Shown: positions 9,031-17,395, numbered from the stretch's first letter. The stretch is 64,000 bases of DNA from an uncultured Bacteroidales bacterium (GCA_900544535.1 UQVH01000007.1:1-64000); one strand, 5' to 3'. Translations and numbers: made by a program. Notes: generated from the sequence alone by a model not told the origin.

Positions 9031-9645
9031 TTACTTTGCGTCGCCTACTTTGTTGTAGCGGGCGTTGAGGCCTTCGATGATTTCGTTGGTGATGTCGAGA
9101 GACGGGTTGAAGTAAACGCCTGCGGCTTTGAAGAGGATTGCATCATAGCCTTTGGATGCGTTGTAGATCTTGATGTAGTTCTCGATCGAATCGTTGAGCT
9201 GGAGCTGCTGCTGTGCGAGTTCGTTTTCAGTGTTGCGGCTGAGGTTTGCGAGATAGCTTTCAGCATCGGCCTGCATTTTCTGGAGCTTCTGCATGTCGGC
9301 ATTGTAGCTTGCCTCGGTGAGATATCCGTTGCTGCGGCCTTTCTGTTCGATAGCTGCGGCGAATTTCTGAATTTCAGTCGCTTTGGACTGGCGGACACCT
9401 TCAATTTTTGAAACGGCGCGCATGGAAGCTTCCTGGAAGTCCTTGGCGAGATTGTAGTGCGTCATCAGCGAATCTGAGTCGATATAGCGGATATTGATGC
9501 TCGGAGAGCTTTCGCTATCGGCAGCTGCTGTCGAAGCCGGGGCATCGGCAGCGGCTTCAGTTTTAGAAGAGCCGCCGCATGAGGTAGTGCTGAGGGCCAT
9601 GAGACTTAGAAGCAGCGATGAAGCTGATATTGCTAACTTGTTCAT
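9031..9645 (-). CDS. OmpH/Skp-family lipoprotein
   Basis: The 204-residue protein has a lipoprotein signal peptide ending in STTSC (Cys23), then a Ser/Ala-rich linker of about 30 residues. The rest, from SINIRYIDSDSLMTHYNLAKDF on, has the OmpH/Skp layout: a short strand, long charged helices forming a tentacle-like coiled coil (about 75-165), and a final amphipathic segment ending DITNEIIEGLNARY. Skp/OmpH proteins are periplasmic chaperones for outer-membrane proteins; this one is lipid-anchored rather than soluble. Residues after the Cys (GGSSK) are not acidic, so a periplasm-facing location is more likely than surface export (inference). A tiny membrane protein gene lies 42 bp upstream on the same strand. 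Confidence 0.85.
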   Translation of the reverse strand: MNKLAISASSLLLSLMALSTTSCGGSSKTEAAADAPASTAAADSESSPSINIRYIDSDSLMTHYNLAKDFQEASMRAVSKIEGVRQSKATEIQKFAAAIEQKGRSNGYLTEASYNADMQKLQKMQADAESYLANLSRNTENELAQQQLQLNDSIENYIKIYNASKGYDAILFKAAGVYFNPSLDITNEIIEGLNARYNKVGDAK

Positions 9646-9687
9646 GTTAAGAAATTAGAGGTATATATGTACTGTATATAAATGATA

Positions 9688-9879
9688 TTATCGTTTTGAG
9701 TCGTGGTCTGCACCGCCGTGGGCACATCCGATGCCTCTACGGCGCAGTTCCGGCAGATCATGAGCATGGCCTGACGGAAAGCGTCCGCCCTTGACAAAGA
9801 GCACTTTGACTCCCAGAGCCACGATTGCGATTCCAACGAGAATGACAGCCGACAGTACCGTGATAAGTAAGGTTTTCAT
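9688..9879 (-). CDS. Small single-helix membrane protein
   Basis: This 63-residue protein has one N-terminal transmembrane helix (MKTLLITVLSAVILVGIAIV...). A short cytosolic or periplasmic tail follows, with a GGRFPSGHAHDLPELRRRGIGCAHGG segment broken here as FPSGHAH, RRRGIGCA and a His/Asp-rich end. I recall similar tiny Bacteroidetes membrane proteins with a conserved RRGIGCA-type Cys motif but no assigned function. The ATG at 9879 is preferred over 9885, which adds two residues. A TACTTTTG -7 element on this strand (9903-9910) lies about 25 bp upstream. The OmpH-like gene follows 42 bp downstream, so the two may share a transcript. Confidence 0.7.
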   Translation of the reverse strand: MKTLLITVLSAVILVGIAIVALGVKVLFVKGGRFPSGHAHDLPELRRRGIGCAHGGADHDSKR

Positions 9880-9902
9880 TGTCAATTTGGGCTTTTACGA
9901 TG

Positions 9903-9961
9903 CAAAAGTAGCAATTTGCGCGAAATTTTTGCGCGTATATCAATTTTATTTTATAATTTAG
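9903..9961. promoter_or_regulatory. Divergent promoter region (small membrane gene / pepD)
   Basis: On the minus strand, TACTTTTG at 9903-9910 fits TAnnTTTG. On the plus strand, TAATTTAG at 9954-9961 fits 7 of 8 positions, with TTTG at 9928-9931 but a 22-bp spacer. Both -33 matches are weak. Confidence 0.4.
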
Positions 9962-10003
9962 TGTCCGAAATCCATTAAATTTAACACTAATTAATTACCC
10001 GAT

Positions 10004-11464
10004 ATGGAAATCAAAGATCTTCAGCCACGCGAAGTGTTCGCGATTTTTGACGAGATCACCAAGATCCCCCGTCCTTCCAAGAAGGAAGAAAAAATCCGCC
10101 AGTTTCTGCTGGACTTCGCAAAAGCACACAATCTTGCAGTAAAAACTGACAAGATTGGCAACGTGGTTATTACCAAACCGGCAACTCCGGGCCATGAAAA
10201 CGCTCCCACAGTCATCATGCAGGGCCATATGGATATGGTCTGCGAATCAAATGACAAAAATTTTGATTTTGCCAACAGCCCTATACCCGTAGTCATCGAC
10301 GGCGACTGGGTACGCACCAAAGGCACTACCCTCGGCGCAGACAACGGCATCGGTATGGCCGCCGCGCTCGCTGCCCTCGTTGACGACAGCTACGAACACG
10401 GTCCTCTCGAAGCTCTTTTCACCATGGACGAGGAAACAGGTATGACCGGAGCCAACAATCTCGGCCCCGACATGATCACCGGCACAATGCTGCTCAACCT
10501 TGACTCCGAGGACGATGCTGAAATCTTTGTAGGCTGTGCAGGCGGTGTTGACACTCAGGCATTCTTCACCTACAACCGCTCGTTTGCTCCCTCCGATTTC
10601 ATGTATTTCAAGATAAATGTCGAAGGTCTCAATGGCGGACATTCGGGCGGTGACATCCATCTCGGCCGCGCCAATGCCAACAAACTTCTTGCCCGCTTCC
10701 TCTTCATGCTTTCAGGCAAGCACGAGGTAGTCGTTTCGGAAATCGACGGCGGCAATCTGCGCAATGCCATTCCGCGTGCGGCCCACGCAGTTATCGGTGT
10801 CCACACTTCGCGCAAAGAAGAAGTCCGTACGATGCTCAACCATTATATAGCCGATCTTGAGAATGAATACAAGGGTATCGAACCCGGTCTCAAGATGACG
10901 ATGGAAAGCGTCGATGCTCCCGAATTTACCATTGATCAACAGACTTCGCTCAATCTGATCCGTGCGATCTACGGTGCTCCCCACGGAGTTGTATCAATGA
11001 GCCGTGAGCTTGAAGGTCTTGTAGAGACTTCGACCAACCTCGCATCAGTAAAGATGGCTCCGAACAACACAATCGTTGTCACCACCAGCCAGCGCAGTTC
11101 TGTCGAATCGCGCAAATGGGACATCGCCCGTCAGGTGGAAGCAGTCTTCCTGCTTGCAGGTGCACGTGTGGAACACGGCGACGGTTACCCCGGCTGGCAG
11201 CCCAACCTTGAGTCGCCGATCATGAAGATCTCGCGCGACGCCTATAAGGAACTCTACGGTATCGAACCGGCCATCAAGGCAATCCATGCCGGTCTGGAAT
11301 GCGGTCTCTTCCTGACCAAATATCCCTATCTTGACATGGTTTCGTTCGGCCCGACACTGCGCGACGTACACTCTCCCTCAGAGAGCATGTATATCCCCGC
11401 TGTGGAACGTTTCTGGGGTCAGCTCAAACGCACACTTGAAAAAGTCGGTGAGCTGAAGAAATAA
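10004..11464 (+). CDS. pepD: Aminoacyl-histidine dipeptidase (PepD, M20 family)
   Basis: This cytosolic zinc dipeptidase cleaves Xaa-His and other dipeptides. The 486-residue protein has the M20 layout. A metal-binding HMDMVCE lies at about residue 75, TTLGADNGIGMAAALAAL with the bridging Asp near 119, and the catalytic DEETGMTGA with general-base Glu near 145. Further metal ligands lie in LNLDSEDDAE and near the C-terminus (GPTLRDVHSPSE). A lid/dimerisation domain is inserted in the middle. Length matches PepD. It is a single gene: divergent from the small membrane gene upstream and closed by a terminator hairpin at 11474-11519. Confidence 0.95.
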   Translation: MEIKDLQPREVFAIFDEITKIPRPSKKEEKIRQFLLDFAKAHNLAVKTDKIGNVVITKPATPGHENAPTVIMQGHMDMVCESNDKNFDFANSPIPVVIDGDWVRTKGTTLGADNGIGMAAALAALVDDSYEHGPLEALFTMDEETGMTGANNLGPDMITGTMLLNLDSEDDAEIFVGCAGGVDTQAFFTYNRSFAPSDFMYFKINVEGLNGGHSGGDIHLGRANANKLLARFLFMLSGKHEVVVSEIDGGNLRNAIPRAAHAVIGVHTSRKEEVRTMLNHYIADLENEYKGIEPGLKMTMESVDAPEFTIDQQTSLNLIRAIYGAPHGVVSMSRELEGLVETSTNLASVKMAPNNTIVVTTSQRSSVESRKWDIARQVEAVFLLAGARVEHGDGYPGWQPNLESPIMKISRDAYKELYGIEPAIKAIHAGLECGLFLTKYPYLDMVSFGPTLRDVHSPSESMYIPAVERFWGQLKRTLEKVGELKK

Positions 11465-11473
11465 AAATATCAT

Positions 11474-11519
11474 AACCGGCAGTCTTTCAGCCTTATTGAA
11501 AGGTTGAGAGACGCCGGTT
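11474..11519 (+). terminator. Terminator-like hairpin after pepD
   Basis: AACCGGC at 11474-11480 pairs with GCCGGTT at 11513-11519. The inner segments pair on with two G-U wobbles, giving an 18-bp stem. A short T/C tract follows. Confidence 0.65.
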
Positions 11520-11685
11520 TCCCCTTTCTCCAAACAGGCGCCGTGAAGGCGCGCAAGATTATGTAATTAAACCTTTACGCTCCTGAAGCGTCTATATTAT
11601 TATGGTGTGTCCATTTTTCGGACATACTTTGTTGCTACGGGCCGTGCCGGAGGGCGCTGCCGATGTCTCATCAATTCCTTTTTAC

Positions 11686-12411
11686 ATGATACGACGATTA
11701 ACTCTCTTATCACTCTCCATTCTCCTCTCGTCGCTTTTATTTTCAATGACCGACAACAGTGCGGGACACCATAATGTCTCCGACACGATAGCATCGGCTA
11801 CCAAGGGATGCGATCTCATGATGCTCCCGACCGACACAATTCTGACGCTGACCGAAACTGACTTCGAAGAAGTGGCCGCTGAACTCGGTGTCGAAGTCGC
11901 CGCCATCAAGGCTGTGGTCGAGATCGAGGCCGGACGTACCCACGAAGGGTTTGCAGCTCCCGGTAAACCGCTCATCAACTTCGACCTCTCGATGTTTCGC
12001 CGTTTTGCCACCCGGCGCGGTGTCAATCTTTCGAAATACAGTAAATCACATTCCGTAGTCTTCGCATCGTCGCGCGGATCGCAGAGCCGTGCCCACCGGC
12101 GTCTTGAGGCTGCAAAATCCATCAATCCTCATGCCGCTGTCGAAGGGACTTTCTGGGGCATGTTCCAGATCGGCGGTTTCAACTGGAAGAAATGCGGAGC
12201 TGAAAACATCGACGATTTCGTCTGCCGCATGTCGCGCTCAGAACGTGATCAATTGGAAATGTTTGCCAACTTCATCTCATCCACCGGCCTGGTCAAGCAT
12301 CTCAAGACCAAAAACTGGGCGGCATTTGCCAGAGGATATAACGGCCCCGGCTATGCCAAACGTTCCTATCACACACGTATGGCTCAGGCTTACGCCCGTC
12401 ACAACAAATAG
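11686..12411 (+). CDS. Secreted N-acetylmuramidase-like protein
   Basis: The ATG at 11686 gives a 241-residue protein with a signal peptide (MIRRLTLLSLSILLSSLLFS); an upstream ATG at 11602 would place 28 non-hydrophobic residues in front and is rejected. Residues about 55-240 resemble the N-acetylmuramidase domain found in many phage and bacterial lysozyme-like proteins (DUF3380/PF11860 type). The matching blocks are AAIKAVVEIEAG with a candidate catalytic Glu, a GTFWGMFQIGGFNWKKCG block, and the C-terminal RGYNGPGYAKRSYHTRMA block. The usual ErH triad after the first block reads FDLS here, so activity should be tested rather than assumed. Likely role: cleavage of peptidoglycan glycan strands in the periplasm or outside. 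Monocistronic. Confidence 0.8.
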   Translation: MIRRLTLLSLSILLSSLLFSMTDNSAGHHNVSDTIASATKGCDLMMLPTDTILTLTETDFEEVAAELGVEVAAIKAVVEIEAGRTHEGFAAPGKPLINFDLSMFRRFATRRGVNLSKYSKSHSVVFASSRGSQSRAHRRLEAAKSINPHAAVEGTFWGMFQIGGFNWKKCGAENIDDFVCRMSRSERDQLEMFANFISSTGLVKHLKTKNWAAFARGYNGPGYAKRSYHTRMAQAYARHNK

Positions 12412-12455
12412 AGCACTCTGTTTCTTGCGGAGTGGATGTTGCAAAACTCTTTACA

Positions 12456-12536
12456 GTAGGGACGCTTTTTTAAGCGTCCACAATTGCCTTATAAATAGTC
12501 TGTTGTGATGGAGGACGCTTTAAAAAGCGTCCCTAC
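12456..12536. repeat. 81-bp palindromic repeat (REP/MITE-like)
   Basis: The ends are GTAGGGACGC and GCGTCCCTAC. The halves 12456-12479 and 12513-12536 are inverted copies of one another, and each half is itself a hairpin (GGACGCTT...AAGCGTCC). The middle 33 bp is AT-rich. No clear target-site duplication and no coding capacity. Such compact double hairpins are typical of dispersed non-autonomous repeats (inference). Confidence 0.65.
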
Positions 12537-12586
12537 CGGAGGCAATGTCATAGGTTTTGCGACAGTAACATACTAATGTAAAAAAG

Positions 12587-12625
12587 GAAGTGCCCTCGCG
12601 GTCAACGGAGACCGGAGGGCACTTC
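12587..12625 (-). terminator. Intrinsic terminator of the sdhCAB operon
   Basis: The arms 12587-12603 and 12610-12625 form a stem of 16 pairs around a 6-nt loop. On the minus strand the hairpin is followed directly by a T-rich tract (plus-strand A run at 12580-12585). It lies about 50 bp after the sdhB stop. Confidence 0.8.
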
Positions 12626-12673
12626 TTGTAGGTTGGTAGAAAGTCAGAGTCTGACGCTGATTCCCGACGGGGA

Positions 12674-13429
12674 TCAGTCGGCAAACTTGGCTTTGATAAA
12701 TTCGCGGTTGAGACGGGCGATGTTGCTCAGCGGAATGTTCTTGGGGCATTCAGCGGCGCAGGCACCGGTGTTGGTGCAGTTGCCGAAGCCGAGTTCGTCC
12801 ATTTTGTTGACCATCGCGCGGGCACGGCGGGCGCGTTCAACCTGACCCTGGGGCAGGAGAGCGAACTGGCTTACCTTAGCGCTGACGAAGAGCATAGCCG
12901 AGCCGTTCTTGCAGGCTGCCACGCAGGCGCCGCAACCGATGCAGGTGGCGGAGTCCATTGCGATGTCGGCGACTTCCTTGGAGATCGGGAGGCTGTTGGC
13001 ATCTGGGGCACCGCCGCAGTTGAACGACACGTAACCTCCGGCCTGCTGGATCTGGTCGAAAGCGTTGCGATTGACCATAAGGTCGCGGACAACGGGGAAG
13101 GCGGCCGAGCGCCAGGGCTCGATGGTGATGGTGTCTTCGTTGTTGAACTTGCGCATGTGGAGCTGGCAGGTGGTGATTCCCTGAACGGGACCGTGGGGGT
13201 GTCCGTTGATGTAGAGAGAACACATGCCGCAAATGCCTTCGCGACAGTCGCTGTCAAAGACTACGGGCTCTTCGTTGCGGTCGATGAGCTGCTGGTTGAG
13301 CATGTCGAGCATTTCAAGGAAAGAGCTTCCGGTGGAGACGTTCTCAACGCGGTAGGTCTGGAAAGAACCCGGCTCCTTGGGACCACGCTGACGCCAAATC
13401 TTGAGATTTACATTTATAGTATGTTCCAT
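12674..13429 (-). CDS. sdhB: Succinate dehydrogenase/fumarate reductase iron-sulfur subunit
   Basis: This 251-residue electron-transfer subunit links the flavoprotein to the membrane b-type cytochrome. Cysteine motifs for three clusters are visible: [2Fe-2S] in DSDCREGICGMCSLYINGHP (near 60-80) with a further Cys in TTCQLH, a four-Cys CIGCGACVAACKNGS ([4Fe-4S]) near 150, and CTNTGACAAECPKNIP ([3Fe-4S]/[4Fe-4S]) near 215. It is the last gene of a three-gene minus-strand operon (C, A, B), 33 bp after sdhA. In anaerobic Bacteroidales this complex normally works as a quinol:fumarate reductase in the succinate pathway, so frdB would be an equally fair name. Confidence 0.95.
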   Translation of the reverse strand: MEHTINVNLKIWRQRGPKEPGSFQTYRVENVSTGSSFLEMLDMLNQQLIDRNEEPVVFDSDCREGICGMCSLYINGHPHGPVQGITTCQLHMRKFNNEDTITIEPWRSAAFPVVRDLMVNRNAFDQIQQAGGYVSFNCGGAPDANSLPISKEVADIAMDSATCIGCGACVAACKNGSAMLFVSAKVSQFALLPQGQVERARRARAMVNKMDELGFGNCTNTGACAAECPKNIPLSNIARLNREFIKAKFAD

Positions 13430-13462
13430 TTTACTTGCAATGTTTAAGTGGTGTGGGGAGGA

Positions 13463-15490
13463 TTATGATTTGTAGTTACGGGTCTGAACCTTGATCTCGG
13501 TGTAGTTGAGCGGTTCTTTGAGAAGCACGGGCTTTTCGTTGTCGCCGGTGTATTTCCAGCAGCTGACATACATATAGTCCTTGTCGTTACGGGCGGCTTC
13601 GCCGTCGGCGAGCTGATATTCCTCGCGGAAGTGGGCGCCGCAGGATTCGTTGCGGTTGAGGGCGTCGATAGCCATCATCTTGGCGATAACAAGGAAGTCC
13701 TCCAGGCGGAGAGCCTTTTCAAGTTCGGTGTTGAGGTCATCGGCACGGCCTACGATGCGCAGATCGGTGTAGAATTCTTTGCGTACTTCCTCGATTTCGT
13801 CGAGAGCCTTGACAAGTCCCTGGAGAGTACGGCCCATGCCTACGAGGTTCCACATCACATGACCGAGACGCTTGTGGATCTGGTCGGGCGACTTGGTTCC
13901 CTTGATGGCCATGAGCTTGTCGATGCGGGCGCGTACACCCTTTTCTGCTTCGTCGAATTCTTTCGAGTCGGTCGAGAAGTGAGGCACCTTGATCTGGTCG
14001 CTCAGATAGTTCTGCATAGTGTAGGGGAGCACGAAGTAACCGTCGGCAAGACCCTGCATAAGTGCAGATGCTCCGAGGCGGTTGGCACCGTGGTCAGAGA
14101 AGTTACATTCGCCGATCGCGAAGAGACCTTTGATTGAGGTCTGGAGTTCGTAGTCAACCCAGATGCCGCCCATCGTGTAGTGGCTGGCGGGGAAGATCAT
14201 CATCGGAGTCTCGTAGGGATTGTCGTCAGAGATCATCTGATACATGTCGAAGAGGTTGCCGTAGCGGTCGCGGACAGCGTCTTTGCCCAGACGGTTGATG
14301 GCGTATTTGAAGTCGAGATATACGGCGTTGCCGGTACCTACGCCGTAGCCTGCGTCGCAGCGTTCCTTGGCGGCACGGCTGGCGATGTCGCGGGGGCAGA
14401 GGTTACCGAAGGCCGGATAGCGGCGTTCGAGGTAGAAGTCGCGGTCTTCGTCGGGGATATCGGTCGGTTTTTTCTTGCCGGCGCGGATGGCTTCGGCGTC
14501 TTCTTTCTTCTTGGGCACCCAGATGCGGCCGTCGTTACGGAGCGATTCACTCATGAGGGTCAGCTTGGACTGATCTTCGCCGTGAACGGGGATACAGGTG
14601 GGGTGGATCTGGGTGAAGGCGAGGTTTGCGAGGTAGGCACCCTTCTTGAAAGCCTGGACAGCAGCGGAGCCGTTGCAGCCCATAGCGTTGGTCGAAAGGA
14701 AGAATGCACGGCCATAACCGCCGGTGGCCAGAACTACTGCATGTGCTGCGTAGCGTTCGATCTCGCCGGTGATGAGGTTGCGGACGATGATACCGCGTGC
14801 GCGGCCGTCGATAATGACCACGTCGAGCATCTCGCGGCGGTTGAACGACTTCACTGTGCCTTTCTTGATCTGGCGGTTGAGCGAAGCATAGGCACCGAGA
14901 AGGAGCTGCTGGCCGGTCTGGCCTTTGGCGTAGAATGTACGTGACACCTGAGCGCCGCCGAACGAACGGTTGGCGAGGAGGCCGCCGTATTCACGGGCGA
15001 AAGGAACGCCCTGGGCCACACACTGGTCGATGATGTTGTTGGAGACTTCGGCCAGACGGTAGACGTTGGCTTCGCGCGAGCGGAAGTCGCCGCCCTTGAT
15101 TGTATCGTAGAAGAGGCGATAGATGGAGTCGCCGTCGTTCTGGTAGTCTTTGGCTGCATTGATACCGCCCTGTGCGGCGATGGAGTGTGCGCGGCGGGGC
15201 GAGTCCTGGATGCAGAAGTTGAGCACGTTGAAACCGAGTTCGCCGAGGGTTGAGGCTGCGGATGCGCCTGCCAGACCGGTGCCCACCACGATGACGTCGA
15301 GATTGCGCTTGTTGGCGGGGTTGACGAGTTTCTGATGTGCCTTATAGTTGGTCCACTTCTGAGCGAGGGGGCCTTCGGGGATCTTGGAGTCGATCTGATA
15401 TTCAGGTAAGGCTGAGGATTCGATGTCGGCGTAATCCTTCATGATGGGGGTAGAGTCAATCATGCCCTCAAGGTTTTTGATGTCTGCCAT
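13463..15490 (-). CDS. sdhA: Succinate dehydrogenase/fumarate reductase flavoprotein subunit
   Basis: This catalytic subunit interconverts fumarate and succinate. The 675-residue protein has the FAD dinucleotide fold VIVVGTGLAGASAASTLGELG near residue 68 (given as its key GxGxxG). The covalent flavin site is HSIAAQGGINAAKDY with the FAD-linked His, and the catalytic blocks are QIHPTCIP and RRYPAFGNLCPRD. The C-terminal domain carries SCGAHFREE. Length and the extended linker before the FAD domain match the Bacteroidetes/epsilon-type enzyme with a five-helix cytochrome b. It lies between sdhC and sdhB with gaps of about 33 bp, so one transcript is expected. Confidence 0.95.
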   Translation of the reverse strand: MADIKNLEGMIDSTPIMKDYADIESSALPEYQIDSKIPEGPLAQKWTNYKAHQKLVNPANKRNLDVIVVGTGLAGASAASTLGELGFNVLNFCIQDSPRRAHSIAAQGGINAAKDYQNDGDSIYRLFYDTIKGGDFRSREANVYRLAEVSNNIIDQCVAQGVPFAREYGGLLANRSFGGAQVSRTFYAKGQTGQQLLLGAYASLNRQIKKGTVKSFNRREMLDVVIIDGRARGIIVRNLITGEIERYAAHAVVLATGGYGRAFFLSTNAMGCNGSAAVQAFKKGAYLANLAFTQIHPTCIPVHGEDQSKLTLMSESLRNDGRIWVPKKKEDAEAIRAGKKKPTDIPDEDRDFYLERRYPAFGNLCPRDIASRAAKERCDAGYGVGTGNAVYLDFKYAINRLGKDAVRDRYGNLFDMYQMISDDNPYETPMMIFPASHYTMGGIWVDYELQTSIKGLFAIGECNFSDHGANRLGASALMQGLADGYFVLPYTMQNYLSDQIKVPHFSTDSKEFDEAEKGVRARIDKLMAIKGTKSPDQIHKRLGHVMWNLVGMGRTLQGLVKALDEIEEVRKEFYTDLRIVGRADDLNTELEKALRLEDFLVIAKMMAIDALNRNESCGAHFREEYQLADGEAARNDKDYMYVSCWKYTGDNEKPVLLKEPLNYTEIKVQTRNYKS

Positions 15491-15523
15491 ATCTGTGGTT
15501 GTGATATTATTTACGGAATAAGA

Positions 15524-16198
15524 TTAAAAACATCCGCTGTTGGCACGGATTGTGAACACGATTGCCTGGATGATGAACAGGATGACAACGATCGAAGTCC
15601 ACCAGCAGCCGATTGTCTTGAGGCGGGGGAGCCAGGTGTCATTGTCCCAGCCGCAGCTCTGGAACATAGACCAGAAGCCGTGGTTCATGTGGAACCAGAG
15701 AGCGATGAAACCGATGATGTAGATGATCGGAGTCCAGATGCAGCTGAAAGCCACATTGATGAAGTACATGCCGTCCTGAGGATCTGGGAAGTGAACACCG
15801 GTGATTTCGGCGAGCTGCATCTTTGCCCAGAACTGGATGAGGTGAACCACGAGGAAGGCGAGGATTACGATACCGAGCACGAGCATGTTCTGCGATGCCC
15901 ATTCAACCTGAGCGGGTTTGCGGACCACGTCGTAGCGGTCGTTGCCACGTGCCTTGCGGTTCTGAAGGGTCAGCCACACGGCGTAGAAGATGTGGATGAT
16001 GAAGAGGACGGCGAGACCGATCGAGGCAATCAGTGCATACCAGTTGGCACCGAGGAACGCGCATATAGCATTATAACCGTCGGGCCAGAAGATAGCCACT
16101 CCGTTCATCAGACAGTGAAACGTGACAAATAGGACAAGGCATAAGCCCGTGAGAGCCATCACGAACTTCCTCCCTATGGATGAGCAAGTTAACCACAT
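15524..16198 (-). CDS. sdhC: Succinate dehydrogenase/fumarate reductase cytochrome b subunit
   Basis: This 224-residue membrane anchor has five hydrophobic helices, as in the b558-type SdhC/FrdC family that carries two haems and has no separate SdhD. Candidate haem-ligand histidines occur within the helices (FHCLMNG, IHIFYAVW, VVHLIQFW, FHMNHGFW). It passes electrons between menaquinone and SdhB and anchors the complex at the cytoplasmic membrane. First gene of the operon. A promoter with TAACTTTG on the minus strand lies about 70-100 bp upstream. Confidence 0.93.
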   Translation of the reverse strand: MWLTCSSIGRKFVMALTGLCLVLFVTFHCLMNGVAIFWPDGYNAICAFLGANWYALIASIGLAVLFIIHIFYAVWLTLQNRKARGNDRYDVVRKPAQVEWASQNMLVLGIVILAFLVVHLIQFWAKMQLAEITGVHFPDPQDGMYFINVAFSCIWTPIIYIIGFIALWFHMNHGFWSMFQSCGWDNDTWLPRLKTIGCWWTSIVVILFIIQAIVFTIRANSGCF

Positions 16199-16268
16199 AG
16201 TAGTTTGGAAATGGATTAAAGTTATTTAATTGAATTGAGAAATTGATGCTATTGAACTGATTATAGCG

Positions 16269-16300
16269 CAAAGTTACGGCAAAACATCGGTCTTTACAAG
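16269..16300 (-). promoter_or_regulatory. Promoter of sdhCAB
   Basis: On the minus strand CTTG (16297-16300) and TAACTTTG (16269-16276) are separated by exactly 20 bp, close to the Bacteroidetes consensus TTTG-N19-21-TAnnTTTG. Predicted transcription start near 16262, about 65 nt before the sdhC ATG. Confidence 0.7.
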
Positions 16301-16470
16301 GATTAAAGAAAAATTTCTTTAACCGCGGCGAAAGAAAGTTTAACATTTTGGCCGGATCACTATATATTATATAATGTGGTGATGTTGCGGATAAATTCTT
16401 GATATTTTTCAGGCTGTATGACCAAGAGTTGCCGGACAGATGGATTTTTCTTACAGTAAGTTGCACATTT

Positions 16471-16502
16471 TTTGAAAATATATGGAATAATGTGTATTTT
16501 TG
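16471..16502 (+). promoter_or_regulatory. Promoter of the plsC-like gene
   Basis: TTTG at 16471-16474 and TATTTTTG at 16495-16502 are separated by exactly 20 bp, a full consensus match. It fixes the downstream start at the ATG at 16536, because a longer reading frame from 16500 would begin inside the -7 box. Confidence 0.8.
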
Positions 16503-16535
16503 TTGTTGATTAAACATCATCTAAGCTCAATACCA

Positions 16536-17258
16536 ATGATTATCCTTTATCGCATCTATCAGATTCTGATAATGATCCCTTTGCTTGCAGTGGCTACGGT
16601 CATTGCGGCGGTTGTCACCGTCATCGGTTCAGCCCTCGGCTTCGGACGCTGGTGGGGCTATTATCCCCAGGTGCTCTGGGCGAAGCTTTTCTGCTGGCTG
16701 GCTTTTGTTAGGGTAACTGTGAAAGGGCGTGAGAACATCGACCCGAAGGTGAGCTATGTGTTCGTAGCCAACCATCAGGGGGCCTATGACATTTTTACGG
16801 TCTACGGCTATCTCGGCCATAATTTCCGCTGGATGATGAAGCAGAGTCTGCGCAAGATTCCTTTCGTGGGGTGGGCCTGTGCCTGGTCACGTCAGATATT
16901 TGTCGACAATTCGTCCGCTTCGGCCACACGGCGCACCATGCAGGAGGCCGAACAGCAGTTGAGCGGCGGAATGTCGCTCGTGGTTTTCCCTGAGGGCGCG
17001 CGGTCGTGGACCGGAAAGATGTCGCGCTTCAAGAAAGGGGCTTTTCGTCTGGCCATCGAGTTCAATCTGCCGGTAGTGCCGCTGACTATCGACGGCGCCT
17101 TCGATGTGTTGCCGCGTTTCAAAAAGATGCCGAATCCGGGGCATATCTGCCTGACAATCCATAAACCGATCTATCCGTCGGCTGACGGTCATGACCTGAG
17201 TGAGCTGATGGAGGAGTCTTACCGCGAGATCGAAGGCGGTCTGCGCGGAAGAGACTGA
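16536..17258 (+). CDS. plsC: 1-acyl-sn-glycerol-3-phosphate acyltransferase
   Basis: This enzyme of phospholipid synthesis adds the second acyl chain to lysophosphatidic acid at the inner membrane. The 240-residue protein has N-terminal hydrophobic helices, then the acyltransferase blocks: NHQGAYDIF (the H-x4-D catalytic pair, near residue 78), a basic MMKQSLRKIPFVGWA block, FPEGARSWTG (glycerol-phosphate binding) and a VPLTIDGAFD block near the end. Length is typical for bacterial PlsC. The start follows from the consensus promoter at 16471-16502. A related lyso-ornithine lipid acyltransferase activity cannot be excluded from sequence alone. Confidence 0.9.
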   Translation: MIILYRIYQILIMIPLLAVATVIAAVVTVIGSALGFGRWWGYYPQVLWAKLFCWLAFVRVTVKGRENIDPKVSYVFVANHQGAYDIFTVYGYLGHNFRWMMKQSLRKIPFVGWACAWSRQIFVDNSSASATRRTMQEAEQQLSGGMSLVVFPEGARSWTGKMSRFKKGAFRLAIEFNLPVVPLTIDGAFDVLPRFKKMPNPGHICLTIHKPIYPSADGHDLSELMEESYREIEGGLRGRD

Positions 17259-17350
17259 ACCAAAGGTGTCGGGAAAACGTTTTAAATGTCGGCGGGCAGC
17301 GTGTCAGCCGGCATTGATTTTGTCCTGCTCTCAGGAAAAGATTGTCAATT

Positions 17351-17395
17351 TGTCAGTCGGGACTGACAGAGATGAAGACTGGCACGGTTTATGCT
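17351..17395 (+). promoter_or_regulatory. Sigma-54-like promoter with adjacent palindrome upstream of groES
   Basis: CTGGCACGGTTTATGCT at 17379-17395 matches the -24/-12 consensus YTGGCACGrNNNTTGCW except for one base at the -12 side. The GG (17381) and GC (17393) are exactly 12 bp apart. Just upstream, 17351-17368 is a perfect palindrome (TGTCAGTC-GG-GACTGACA) that could bind an activator or repressor. No CIRCE element is present. Predicted start near 17405, about 90 nt before groES. Use by RpoN is inferred. Confidence 0.6.

Noticed and set aside
14180..14944. 254-residue plus-strand frame inside sdhA
   Set aside because: Val/Glu/Gly-rich antisense shadow of the flavoprotein gene.
16500..16535. 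Longer N-terminus of the plsC-like protein from 16500
   Set aside because: It starts inside the -7 box of a full-consensus promoter and adds 12 residues without family match.
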